From Lepidodermella squamata (taxonomy: Eukaryota; Gastrotricha): a stretch of 64,000 nucleotides of DNA. Shown piece by piece: positions 45,884 through 58,500 of the stretch; position 1 is the first letter of the stretch, and every line of letters starts with the position of its first letter. Under the pieces are notes generated by a model that was not told where the DNA came from, ran no database searches, and saw only the letters and a program-made list of their open reading frames with translations. Position numbers and translations under genes: made by a program. The stretch is from NCBI GenBank assembly GCA_047495785.1, contig JBLDXI010000028.1:1240001-1304000 (forward strand), in the 5' to 3' direction.

Positions 45884-46590
45884 TTGATTAGAAAATAAAT
45901 TAAACTTCTAATTAATTGGAAAAAAACATGATACTTTCTCAAGACAAACTCAACACAGTATTTTATTACTTGACGCTAGCAACAACCATGAGTGATATAA
46001 AATTATTGCTGCATGTTAACATTTCATATATTATGGCGTTTTTTCTAAAGGTTAAAAATTATATTTCATTCTGTGCTGCCCGAAGCAAGCGAAATAAAAA
46101 TTATTTCATATATCAGCAGCCTCGAAATTAAATAATATTGATGCGGTGTAAAAAAGCCGGCGCAGTGTGTAAATTTCAACAAAAGAAACGATCGGAAAAA
46201 AGGCGACTAAAAGCTACTTCGACAATCAATCAGCAGGTGACACAATTATTAATTTTCTCCAAAAAGAATAAAAACAACCGCACAATTATTGCGTAAAAAT
46301 TCGATGGAAATATTTAGCATTTTTTTTAATTAAATTTCTTGTAAACATGTACGATATAAAGCAGCGGGAAGAGTCACAACGCGCGCGCGGAAAACGAAAA
46401 AAAATAAAACAGCAGCGGGGCAGCGACTATATAAGGCATATTCGTGTAAAAGGGAACAATAGAACTCTTTGGGTTGAAGAAGAACACGGGTAAAAGCGTC
46501 GAAATACTCAATACTGACGATATATATAAATTCTGGAAGATGAAACTCGTAGAGGCACAATTGTTAGCTTTCACAATAAAACTTCAAATA
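45884..46590. other. Intergenic gap between p190RhoGAP and TMEM205
   Basis: AT-rich, contains a GCGCGCGCGG dinucleotide patch at 46379-46389 and an AATAAA-like word suitable for the RhoGAP poly(A) signal. No gene is seen. Confidence 0.45.
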
Positions 46591-49500
46591 TTACGATGCT
46601 GGAAGAACTGAATTCCAATTTTCAATAAGAAATACTAGCGCACTTTCAGCCATATTTTGCACGCGAGTAACTTGTTCTAACGCTTCGATATTTCGAGTTA
46701 GCGGGTGTAAAAGCGACGGCCAGAAAACTCGCGCCAAATTTTGCGCATTCATCGTATCAGGTTGAGTCTTCGCTATTTCAGCTAAATGCGCAAAAAGCCG
46801 CCTTAATGTGTTACGATGCGGCGATTGCGGAAATTGTTTTAGAAATGAGTTAACGTGATCGAATTTGTTTTCCTGTGACAACGTAGGCGCGGCATTCTCG
46901 GCCGCGAAAGGCTTGACTAGCTCGTTACATTGAGAATCTGTGAAAATTACAGCCCGGCAAACAATTGCTTTCAAAGTCGTCGCCAAAGTTTGAACATCGT
47001 AAGTTTCAGTCAGCTCGGCTTCGCTGGGAATTTTCGATCTGAGCTGCTGAATTAGTTGCTGAGAAGTGATGGTACTACCTGATAATACAATAGGAAAAAA
47101 AATTTAACAAAATATATTTCGAAAAAAATGAGTTTCTCACCTGGAATCCGATAAATCCCAAGAGTTGATGCGCCATCAAGCGCTTCGATTGCTTTAATCA
47201 ACTGAACAATCGGCAACGACCCTCCAGACAATGGTTCAATAGGATGATCAGAAATCAGCCAGTTTTCAGCTTGAGGTTGATAGGTATTTTGCAGCGGCGA
47301 TTTCTTCCCATTTTTCCCGTGTTTTCCCTTCTCAGCAGACTGAATCTGAGAAGGGGGTGGGCCATCAGGTAACACCAAGCCGAGATGATTCAGCGAAGAG
47401 CTCGGTTTTATGATCGACAGCCGATTCGATCGACCAAGAGAATTGATTGATATATCTTTCGTCGGACTTCTCGGCGATGAAGCGTCGGATTTTCGTTTTC
47501 TCTCATACAATTCGATCAACTTTTCAGTTTCTTCTCGTTGTTCGAGGGCTGTTCGAATGAACTGCGAATACGACGAAGGTTGGTTGGCAAAATCCGCGTC
47601 AACTTTCGTGAACTGGGCGCTTAATCGTTCTGACAGATTCGTAGCTGTGTTCAAAATTTTCTGATCGGGGGACGAATGGGTATGTTCATCGTGAATTGCA
47701 AGTATAAAAACCGGGATGCCATTTCGGCGTTCAGCCTCTGCGGCCATAGTTGCGTAACTGTGCGGCGAAGACGGGTCGAAAGCAAGAATAACACCATGCG
47801 CTCGTTCGACGGTGTGAAAAACGTTCGGATTGGCACGGGCGTGGTAGGGTAGTAACAAAAATTGCACTGTAATTTTACGTTCGTTCAACAGCAAATGCTG
47901 ACGAACAACTGAGACGCAACTCGGTAGTTGATTATCAGCGTCTAAATGGAAGCACGAACCACGAACTAAAGGGCCTGTTATCAAATCAGTCGAATAAACA
48001 TCGGAACAACGGCAATATAACGCGATTTTCAAATCAGGTGACTTGGTGGAGCAAGCGGATTGGATCACCTGCGTCGCTGAAATTGCAACCCTTGCAATCG
48101 CCTGTGAAATCGCTACGAAAGAAAACCGGCAATCAACAAGCTCACAGCTCGTTAATTCCGATAATTTTTTCGCTTTTAAATAGAAATCCCCCTCTTCACT
48201 AACAGGCAGCAAAACAAGAAGCCTCGCGACATTAACTGGAGACGTTAGTATGGATTCTTCGGTCGATTTGAACGAGGCTTCACTCGAAACGAGAAATACT
48301 AAAATATCAGCTTTTTGAACAGATCTAGTACTGTTGGCTAAACTCTCGCCGTGGCGCACGAAATCTAATCGAAATTGCACGGGTGATGAAGAACCGCGTT
48401 GTTCGATTTTAACCACCCCATCTGGCCAGGTTGTCCGCGCCGTATTTTCGATAGTAACCGAATCACGTTTCGACCCGACGAGGATTACGCTAAAACGGCG
48501 AGGGGCGATGCTAGGGCGGGAGTTGAGTGACAGTCTCAGGCGATTAGCCGCGCAGTTTTGAGGTAGACCGCCCGGGCATGATCGGCAATCAGCTGGACGG
48601 GCCGAGGCGAGCCAATCGCGCAAAACCTGAGTTCGTAATTGAGGCAAACGGTCACAACGCCGGTACCTTGTTCGATTTGAAAGAATTCGTTCGGTTTTGT
48701 CCAGGGCCACTTCCGGGAATGTAGTCAAGTCGAACACAACCTCAGCACAACTTTGTTCGATCAGATTTCTCAGGTCCAAAATTGCATTGTCTGCTAAATT
48801 TCGCTGTAAATCGTCGAAAATACATTTTTGCTCCAATTCGGGCAATTCGTCGTATTTTTGCCCGTATTTAGACCGAACAAATGCTAAACTCTCCTCAAGC
48901 CTCATCCCAGGTCTAAAAAAAGAATCTAAGTACAAGCAGGTTGAAAAATAGTTGTTTCTTACGCATAATCCAAATCGTTTTCCAGCATCTTTTTCAGATC
49001 TTTCCGTAAGGATTCAGTGATTCTTCGCTTTTTCAACGCCCGGAATGTATTTTTAAACAGATCGAAAGCTTGCGGTGAATCGAAAACATCGATTGGAATG
49101 CGTTTATCGCTCTTAACCAGTTCTAACAACGATTGTCCATTAGCAGTTGGGAATGAAATGAAGGCAGCAAATAGCGGCTCCTGTTGAAAGTAGGCATCAA
49201 ACTTCGGGTGTGATCTCAGCTTTGGCAGGCACAATTTATAAATCTCGTGAATTTCAGCATCGCTCATCACCGTATCAGCCTCCAGCCATTCATTGAGTAA
49301 TTTAGAGTCGATCAGCAGGCTCGTGAAAACATTTGGCAAATCGCATAACCATTGCCTAACGAGGACGTTAGCAGCTTGAACGCATAAATTGTTGACATGA
49401 ATTTCGAAAGTGGATCGCGCCACTCGAGACCCAAATCTCTCAATAAAGGATTGATAGACATTGTTTTTCAGCAAATTCGGCTCGCTATTCGACCAATTCG

Positions 49501-50332
49501 AACTCCAATGAGGTACAGTTTGTTGCAAGAGGCCTTGAAATCTTTCAGCTAATATTTGATCATTGGTAACTTGCTTGATATGAGAATCAGCAAATTTAAC
49601 TATTCGCTGCTTATTAGTGCTCGACGATTTAAGAATATAACCAACTAATAATGACATAAGGTTCTGGATGTTGACGTTGAGTTTTGAAGACGTTTCAACT
49701 ACAGCAACGTTCCGCAAATGTCGATTGTTGTTTATCAACTCATACAGATGGGAAACTGATTCATTCTCAGCAATATCCATCTTCGTCGCAACAATGACAA
49801 CAGGTTTGGATAGCTTGAGAATTTCTTGAGTAAGCTTCACCAACATGCGATCTTGGTTATCTTGCTGGGACTTATGGCTGATTGAAACATCGTAGCACAC
49901 TATGAAACCATCAATGTTCAGCTCCGGGGGCATCTGCACTTGCGGATATTCATTCTCGAAGCCAAGTTGGAACTTAGAGAAATACGCCAACTTATCATGA
50001 CTACGCAGCTTCGCAGCGATAGCTCTCTTCACGTATGACTGACCTGAAGCAAAAGGTCTCAAGGTTTCATCGTGAATGAATTCAGTGTGTTCTACGATGT
50101 TGACGTCGTAAGTGGCACCAGCTACTGAGACGGGCGCATATCCCCAGTACAAGAAATGGTCAGAGTTGACAACGCGACTGTTGAAATCAGATGAAGATAA
50201 CAGCCATAGATGATGATCCACGTATTCATCAGCAGATGGGCGGACAATACGATTGCACAAGCAGCTTTTCCCAACTCCTTCCGCGCCACGATCACTCTCG
50301 GGACCGCTGAGACCTAGGACACTTACATTCAT
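46591..50332 (-). CDS. p190-type Rho GTPase-activating protein
   Basis: Three exons join in phase: 48963-50332, 47141-48912 and 46591-47078, giving 1209 aa (about 1500 in vertebrates). p190RhoGAP switches off Rho downstream of adhesion signals. The N-terminal GTPase domain is diagnostic: GLSGPESDRGAEGVGKSCLCNR carries the P-loop, then VRPSADEYVDHHLWLLSSSD and VVNSDHFLYWG. FF-type helical repeats follow (residues about 250-520), then pseudoGTPase-like folds in the middle (ILTSPVNVARLLVLLPVS; VERAHGVILAFDPSSPHSY). The RhoGAP domain (about 1020-1205) begins LGIYRIPG, with the arginine finger at about Arg1045, and includes NLARVFWPSLL. The usual YRVSG reads YRIPG. The linker before RhoGAP is shorter than in vertebrates. 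It is divergent from ATG4, with 878 bp between the starts. Confidence 0.92.
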
Positions 50333-51210
50333 TAATACTATCGATTCTCATGCGATAGCTCTTCAAGGATGCACCTAGACAACAGAAAATACAGATTACA
50401 GATAAAAAATCAATCAATCAAACATCTGATTCGACTATCGACTATCAACTATCAACCCCGCTTTAACCCCGCGCTACACTTTACCTGCGCTGCCTCGAAG
50501 CGGTTACGAATGTCCCCGACCAAATAACTTTCCCGCGCAAACGCGCGTTTTTGATTTACCCACCCTCCATACAAAAGCCATAAATGTAGCGCGTTTGAGC
50601 CGAAAACAAATACATTTTTAAATAATTATTTAAAAATAAATAACAATAAGTCATATAATTTTGGGTCACGAAATAAATTGCCCATATTTTCCGCGAACTT
50701 TTTGCAAAAACCGCACCCCTTCGCGACCAGCTGGAACTTGGCACTTGGCAGCCCGAGGTGAATTGGGCTGGGTTCCGTGGCTTTCGTGTTTTATCGCTCG
50801 AGCTGATGCTGCCTATCAAGAGATAGGATTTGATATGCCTTTATTCTTGCTGCAAAATTTCGGCGTTTTTCATATTTTTCGATCTTGTGGTTTAGGTATC
50901 CTCTTTGCGGCCACAGACTTGCCGAATGATTTTTAAACCTTTAAATTTACCTCAGAACGTATTGCAGATGCATTTCGATTGCAAATCAGTGGAGGGCATA
51001 GTTGTTTTTGCTTCAGCTACATCAGAGACTGCGGAGCTGAGAGGTTTGATTAAATTAAAAACAAGCTGAAACCGCAGGAAAATCTTCTCTTCCAACAACT
51101 GTACAAACCTGAACCTTTAAACGAGGCTCTTCCGGGATTCAGGAAACTTTTCGGCGATAAACGAAATTGTATTAGCTTTGATATTTGTTCACGTTTGTCT
51201 AGCAAATATA
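50333..51210. promoter_or_regulatory. Divergent interval between p190RhoGAP and ATG4
   Basis: No supported gene. Short GC-rich patch (50655-50780) with an open frame in both orientations but no recognised product. The ATG4 start is preceded by TTTGTCTAG at 51193-51201, a possible trans-splice acceptor. Confidence 0.4.
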
Positions 51211-52397
51211 ATGAATCAGTTGTATTATTCGCCTCACTATGATCCTGGCGCAATGTTTTATGCACAGTTGCCGAGCGAAGATGTCGAAGTTAATATTTTG
51301 GGACAGTCTTTTAATGCAAAAAACGACCAAGATGCAATTACAATGTGTGCTCAGAAGTTCTTGTGGCTGACCTATCGCAAAAATATTGCTCCAATATGCG
51401 ACTTATCAAGTTTAACTTCAGATCAGGGCTGGGGCTGCATGCATCGAGCTGGCCAAATGATGCTATCGAACCTTTTTCTACGAATATACAACTTGAACAA
51501 GCTCCCATTCTCTGATGACGTCTCCATCGCAGTATTATCCGAAATTTTATCCCTCTTTGCAGATTTGCCACAATCATTGTTTTCCATTCACTCGGTAACT
51601 TCTGAAGCTTCCACAATCCTCGATAAGAAGGTGGTTTTAATATTATTTTCATTTCGTCGTTGATGATTATTATCTTTGTTTCCAGCCTGGTGAGTGGCTC
51701 GGACCAAACGCCGTTTGCACAGTATTGAAAGAGTTATTTGAAACGGGAGGACGGCCGCTGTTTCCTGATCTCTGTTTGCATGTGTGCCGCGACGGAATAT
51801 TTATAATCGATGAAATTTTATCGCTTTTGGAAGATAGCACGCAGTGCAATAAAAAATTGTTTCTCATGATACCGCTCCGTCTGGGTCTCACCGAGATTCA
51901 CCCTCAGTATTTGCCTTCAATTGTCAAAATAATGCGCATGAGTCAGTTTGCTGGCTTCTTGGGTGGGAAACCTAATCACGCTTGTTGGTTCTACGGGATT
52001 TATGCTGATAAAGAACTAATGTGCTTGGATCCTCACACCACCCAGTTATTTATTGGTTAGTTTTACGATCTATTCGATTTCACATTTATTTCTCTGTTTT
52101 ATAGATCCATCAGAAACTAACGATTATTCATCATATCACTGTTCTTATATCACGCGCATTCCGATTGCCAATTTGGATCCGAGTCTTGCGTTGACATTTT
52201 ATTGCGATAACACTGATTCTTTTGTACAACTTAGCTCCGAGCTGAAAGAAATGTTCAGAATTGAACCATCTGCTGCCTTGTTTGACGTTGTCCAAGAAAT
52301 ACCTCCGACTATTTCGTCTTCAATGGCCGATTGGCCGCTCACTAGCAGCGAAGATTCAAGTTCAGACTGCGCTGGCCATGATTTTGAAGTCATTTAG
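51211..52397 (+). CDS. ATG4: Cysteine protease ATG4 (autophagy)
   Basis: Three exons join in phase: 51211-51630, 51686-52055 and 52105-52397, giving 360 aa. ATG4 trims ATG8/LC3 precursors and later removes ATG8 from lipid. The catalytic Cys76 lies in [18 protein letters not shown]. The Asp255-His257 pair lies in CLDPHTTQ, preceded by [15 protein letters not shown]. The protein ends [10 protein letters not shown], and Phe-x-x-Ile at the extreme C-terminus fits an LC3-interacting (LIR) motif placed like that of human ATG4B (FEIL). I chose the ATG at 51211 because the next upstream in-frame codons run into a likely splice acceptor. GCN1 follows after 158 bp on the same strand. Confidence 0.96.
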
Positions 52398-52555
52398 CAC
52401 TGTTATCTACGGCTTTCTTTCTATCTCTGTCTCTAAAACAATTATTAAAACAGAAAATTAAATGTCTAGATTTGCAACAAACGTTATGATTTATCATAAA
52501 ATTTATGTGTCTATGAATACCTATGTTTTGTATTTAGATATTCTAAAAGTGAAAG
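52398..52555 (+). promoter_or_regulatory. Intercistronic gap ATG4-GCN1 with possible trans-splice acceptor
   Basis: 158 bp between stop and start. It contains TATGTTTTGTATTTAG (52522-52537), a pyrimidine-rich acceptor-like word 18 bases before the GCN1 ATG. No AATAAA is seen; the nearest poly(A)-like word is ATTAAA at about 52457. The spacing fits a nematode operon. Confidence 0.45.
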
Positions 52556-55500
52556 ATGACTCCTGTAGCTACCGGTGAAGTTGCACCTAAGCAGCTGAAA
52601 GATTTTACTACTGCTGAATTGAGCGATTTACTGGGCGAGCTGTTTACTAATAATGTCAATCTGAGCGCTGACGGGTAATTAGTTAAAATAAATTCGTTGA
52701 TTTTATCGAACTATTGTAAAATAGGCATGAATTTTCACGCCCTGAAGCATTGGAATTGAAGGTGGCTATCAACTTGGTCAATCGATCGGACTTTTCCGCT
52801 CTTCCGAAAGATCAGCAATTGAGCGCTGTTCGAATTCTCGGCTTTCTTGCAGCGGCCTTGGAAGCTAACGGCAAGGTCTTCGTAAAAAATCGATTTCGCC
52901 ACCGTTTCAGCTCGAATTCAGGACTCGCTTCGGGAGTTGTGCCTCACCTCGAAGTGATTAGCAACGGCGACTATTCAGCTTTGAACGTCATTGCTCTCGC
53001 AGGAGCTGTCCATGGGCTGTCATCATCGCAGTTGGAGAAAGTTGCGAAACTTCTCATCGAAAATTTCTTATCTCAGACAGACACAATCCCACCTGATCGG
53101 ATAATATCTTGCCTGAAAAGCTTCGTCTCAAAATTGCCGAGTGACGTTTTCGAAAGCGTCATTCTGCCAGCCATTGAGCGAGCGTTACTTCGAAACCCTG
53201 AAACTGCAATTGGATTCGTTTCCGCTCTGATTTGCGCGTCGAAATTCAGAGTCACCCCGCAAATAGCTAAGAGGCTCTGCTCAGCTTGTGGCCTCCAATT
53301 TTTCAGTAACGACGTGAAACGAGCCGGCTACGGAAAGGCGATTTTCGACCACCTTAAAACGCACAGCGAAGACCCTGAAACCGCGAATGTGGTCGGTGGT
53401 TACCTGCTGTCGGCGATTTCCGGCGAGTTAAGCGACGTGAAGTTGACGAATGGCGAACAGCGAAATCGAGTCATCTCGATGCTGGCTTCGTTGACATCCA
53501 GCCCCCACTCTCCGGATCTAGGCGTTCGGATTTTGAACGGACTGAAGCCTTTGATCAAATCAGAAGCGAATGAATCGATTGCTGTTGAGTTGGTGAATTG
53601 CTTCACGCAATGGCTGGTTTCATTGCGCGAACCGTTGAGCCCAGAAAAGGTTGCTTTCATTAAATCTGTCCATTCCGCGAAATCATCTGGCGCTTTACTT
53701 CGAGCCTCACTGCTTTACTGCGTTATCTCGACGGAAGATACGTCAGCTATGGCGACGTCATTTGTCGAAATTATCACGCAGACTTTCACGAAAACGAAGG
53801 GCCAGATGGGGCAGGTCAATTCATGCGCTGAGTTATTCGTCGCCGCTTTCGCCTCGCTTCGTCTCATAGTTTCAGATTCAAAATTGGAGGCGAAACTGAA
53901 GCCAGTCTGGGAGCACCTACTCGACGCTGCTGTTTTGAATCAGTTGACTAGCGATAAATTTTTCGCCTCCCTGCCGAGATGGGCCTACACCTGTGTTTTA
54001 AAGACGATCGAATCGATTTTCACTCGATTCCCGAATCGAATCGAAACGCAGGTTGAGCAATTCTCCCGGCCGATTTCAATCGCGATTTTACATCAGGATA
54101 AAGAGGTGAGAAACGTCGGCCTGAGCGTTGTCGAAAAAATCTTGGACAGAAGCCCGTTGGCTTACCGATTCGCGAAAAGTTGCGTCGACTCCCTACCCGC
54201 GATTATTTCGGCAAAAACTGAGAATTTAACCGCCCACCATGACAAACACCACCACGCGATCGAATTATTCAAGATTTTTGCGAAAAACCTGAATTCAGCG
54301 TTTGGCGATAACGAGGCGAAGTTATGCATCACTCTATCGCTGCTTCGTTTGGCTTGTACAAAAGATTTGTGCGAGTATCTAACCCCCGAAAAGCTATTTC
54401 ACCGCCTGTTTTCGGCGTTCATGCCGCAAGATTCCAAGCAATTTTTGTCTGAAAATGTCAGTTCACTCCTGAAAAGTGTTTATCTGCATTTTGCACCGCT
54501 TGAGACAGAATGTGCAGCGCTTTCGGTGCTGTTGACCAACTCATCTGCCGTCTCGGTTTCTCATGTCGTGAATTTGTTGATTGGGGTGTTTTCTACGCCG
54601 GCCTTTACGCAAGTCAGTAAGGACGAAGTCGAAATAATGAACGCGGCGGATGGTCAAATTTGGGACCAGGCTGCACTAGAAGCCGTGTTATCGTCTGATG
54701 ATAAAGCGGGCAATGTGAAGCGAGAGAGTAAGGCTTATTCATACAAAGACCAGCAGCTGGAACGCGAACTACGCAAAGAAATGATTGCAAAATCGATAAA
54801 TAATTTGCAAAAATTAGCACCAGCACAAAAGGCTAAGGTAGATGCCTTGTTAAAGCGAGAGGCGGAAATACGCGAACGACTTAGGGCCGCTATGGCGAAG
54901 TTCGACAAAGAGGCAGGAGTAGCGCAGCATCTGTTCAAACAGAAGCAAACAAGCGGTTTGATGCGAGCCTATGCATGGCAGTTTATTTCTAGCCTCACGC
55001 CACTGTTCCATTCACCTCTTGTCGGCGTTCAAGCTAGCGAATTGCTCATTTCAATTGCCCGAAGCGTTTTCAATCGACCAGCCCAACAAGCGCTGGCAAC
55101 ATGCATTTCAGCCGCGTATCTTCGCGCCTTCGATTCCTGTGTCGAATTGAAGAAACCATGGTCGACCTATACGGCGATTGAGCACTACTCGAAATTCGCT
55201 TCCATCCTCATTAATGCCGAGCAAATGGATGCTGGACAATTTTCGTTCGCCTTCCCGTTGATCAACCATCTAGTCCGCATTAGGAACGGGCTAATTCGCG
55301 AGGATGCCGCTAATTTGATTTCCATGTTGCATGAACGATTCACGACTTACGATCCGAAGACAAATTCGGCATTTTTGCCCCGAAAAGACTTCCTCGACCT
55401 GATTTTCTACATGTTGGAAAACGGGAAACTCGAGGAAGAACTCGCCGCTACGATTCTAAGCGACTTCTGCCGAACTAATTTCATCGTTGATAACGGCGAT

Positions 55501-58500
55501 TATTTCGATGAAGAACTTGCGGAGGAATTGATCAAAATGGCCCTGCATCAGTCGCCGCTGGTTCGAAGAGCCGCCTTGAAAGTGTTCAACCAATTCGGCG
55601 ATTTCATTTCAAATGTCCACCCTGGTCTTTCCGTCGAATTTCTCGGCTCGATTTTGATCGCATCCTACGATTCAGATGACGCCTCGAGGGAGTTAGCGAA
55701 TAACGTCTGGACTAAATCTTGCAGTTCCCCGCCGATTATGCCGGAATTCGTTCGACCGGCCCTTCGAGAGGTCCAATCGACTAGGACTAGTGAGTTGCGA
55801 GAGGCTTGCGCTGCCGCCCTAGCTGCTATTGTAACAGCCTGTCCGATGCTGGTCAACTCAGTCCTGCTTGAATTATTCGCAATCTACCGCCGTTGCCTGC
55901 CAGCCGCGCCGAAGAAGGACGAATTCGGCCGGCCTATCATACCATCAGCGGCAGTTCAGCAGCAAATGATTGAATATCAGGCGATTCGTCTATCAGTCGC
56001 GGCTTGTTTCGACAAATTAGCCCCGGCTGTTCCTGTTTCGCAGCTGAAAGAGGTCTTCCAATTTTTGATCCCAACCCCACTCGCCGACCCGTTCGACGCA
56101 GTTCGCGATCGAATGCTAACAGCTGCGACCGCCCTGTTGGCTGATAAGGGCCCGGATGTCGTCGATATCGTGCATCCTTTGATGGAGAATTTCCTGAAAA
56201 TCGCAGCGCTTGACGACGCGACGTTAGACCCAGCCCGCCAGGCTACCGTGGTTCTAACCGCCACTGTCGCTCGCCATTTGGCGAAGGAAGATCCTAGGGT
56301 TAGGTCGGTTATGCAGCAGCTAACCGAGACCTTATCGACCCCATCTGAGCCGGTTCAAATTGCTGTTGCGAATTCAATGGCCCCGCTTGTTCGATCGATC
56401 CCGAAAGACGAACTGCCAGCTGTTGTCGAGAATTTGCTCAAGGTTTTGTTCGAGGGTGATACTTTTGCCGAGAGGCGAGGTGCTGCCTACGGTTTGGCTA
56501 GTATCGTGAAAGGCCACGGTATTGTTGCGTTGAAACAGTTTGAACTAACCTCGCAACTTCAAGCGGCGATTGAGGATAAGAAGAGTACGAAGAAGCGTGA
56601 GGGTGCGCTGTTTGCGCACGAAATTATGTGCCGCATTTTGGGCGTGATTTTCGAGCCGCATATCATCACGTTTTTGCCGTGTTTGCTCACGAGTTTCGGC
56701 GATTCGCAGCAGAGCGTTCGTCTAGCCGCTGATGATTGTGCAAAGGAAATCATGTCGAAGTTGACCGGTCATGGTATCAAGCTGGTTCTCCCTATGCTTC
56801 TCGAGGTAAATAAAAAATTCTATAAATTGAAAAAATCCTGTTTGCTGAATAATGTAGACAACTCGGGAACCAGCTTTCAGTTATACAATTATTAGCTAAA
56901 TTAGTAACTAAATAATTCCAAACATTTAGCTCAAATTGCGCTACTTCTCTACTATTCGTAGGGGGTTCCAATTTCACTTATTTGAAATCTTTTGCTCGAA
57001 TATTCTACAATGGATATTAGCTTGAAATTGGTCAAAATAGGACCTGAAGCAAATCGAATCTTCAAATTTTTCGATAGCTTTTGGGGCGATTATCGATATT
57101 AAACGAATTTACAGAGGTTTGAATGTTCAAAAACCCAACATAAGTATTGCAAACTTGAGATCGAACTAGATAAGACAAGGCCGAATCGACGGTGAAGTAC
57201 AGTTCAAATGAATATGTTCAGCAAAAATTGTCCATTAATCCGCAACTGGAACCTCATATGGAATAATACGAATAGTACGAATAGTAAAAGTCGCTTTTTT
57301 CTGGTACGTACTCAATTAAATTTGACCTAATTACGTGAAATTACTCATGTACACGCAACCACCCGGCTACTTTGTCCCATTTCATGGCACCGTGAATTTA
57401 ACTAGGGAACTATGTAGTTAAGGTACGTCTAATTACTTCAGATGCGACAACAGTGTGATTTTCCGGGAAGTTTTACGTCACTTTTACCTAAAAAAGATTA
57501 CCTAAGACAAATTGCGATGAACTTGCGCTTATATCATTCGCAAGGTTGATGCCTGGTAATAGGCATGTATTAGAATAGGTCACTTCATTTTTCGAAACTC
57601 ATCTAGATAATTAGGCACTTCTGCTAATAATTTTACAACTAATACTTGGAACTGTAAAAAGTCTCAGAACACCTAAATAACAAGCGCAAGTGAGGATAAA
57701 CGTCCAGTACTACATTGAATTGGATAATTAGCGACATGATTGGACATTAAATTAAGTCACAGACAAAAGTGTCATTTATTTATAGCTTCTGACGCTGATT
57801 GATTTTGAAAAATAAGGAATTGTTTACAAATTGTAGTTAGTTTTGAGCAAAATTTTGATGGAAAATATCTTGTAGTTTTGGAAAGTCTTCATGTTATCTA
57901 TGCTATTTTTTTTATTTTCAGGGCTTAAAATCTGAGCAATGGCGGACAAAATGCGCGTCCGCGGAACTTCTCGGCGCCATGGCTTACTGCGCGCCGCGTC
58001 AATTAAGCGCCTGCCTGCCAACAATCGTCCCGTTGCTTATGGAAACTGTCAATGATTCTCACGCAAAGGTGCAAAAAGGCGGTGAAAACGCGTTGCGCAA
58101 CATTCAATCCGTCATTAAAAACCCGGAGATTCAACAAGTCTCCGGCGCTATTATCGACGCTTTGCTCAACCCGTTGGAGAAGAGCTCGAATTGCTTGAAG
58201 ACGCTAACTTCGACTCGTCTGGTCCATCGCCTCGACGCGCCGTCTTTAGCCCTGATTATGCCGGTTATTCAACGTGCGTTGAACGAAAGACACACGGAAC
58301 CGCGTCGTTGCGCGAATCAATTGATTAACAACGTCAATACTCAGGCAGAAAGTCGCGATTTCGAACCTTATATCGCGTCATTGCTACCTGGTGTTAAGCA
58401 GTCACTGCTCGACCCGGCTCCTGATGTCCGCTTAGTTGCGTCGAAAGCCTTGGGGGCTCTCGCTTCTTGCCTCGGCGAAAATCTCCAGCAAGAATTGTTG

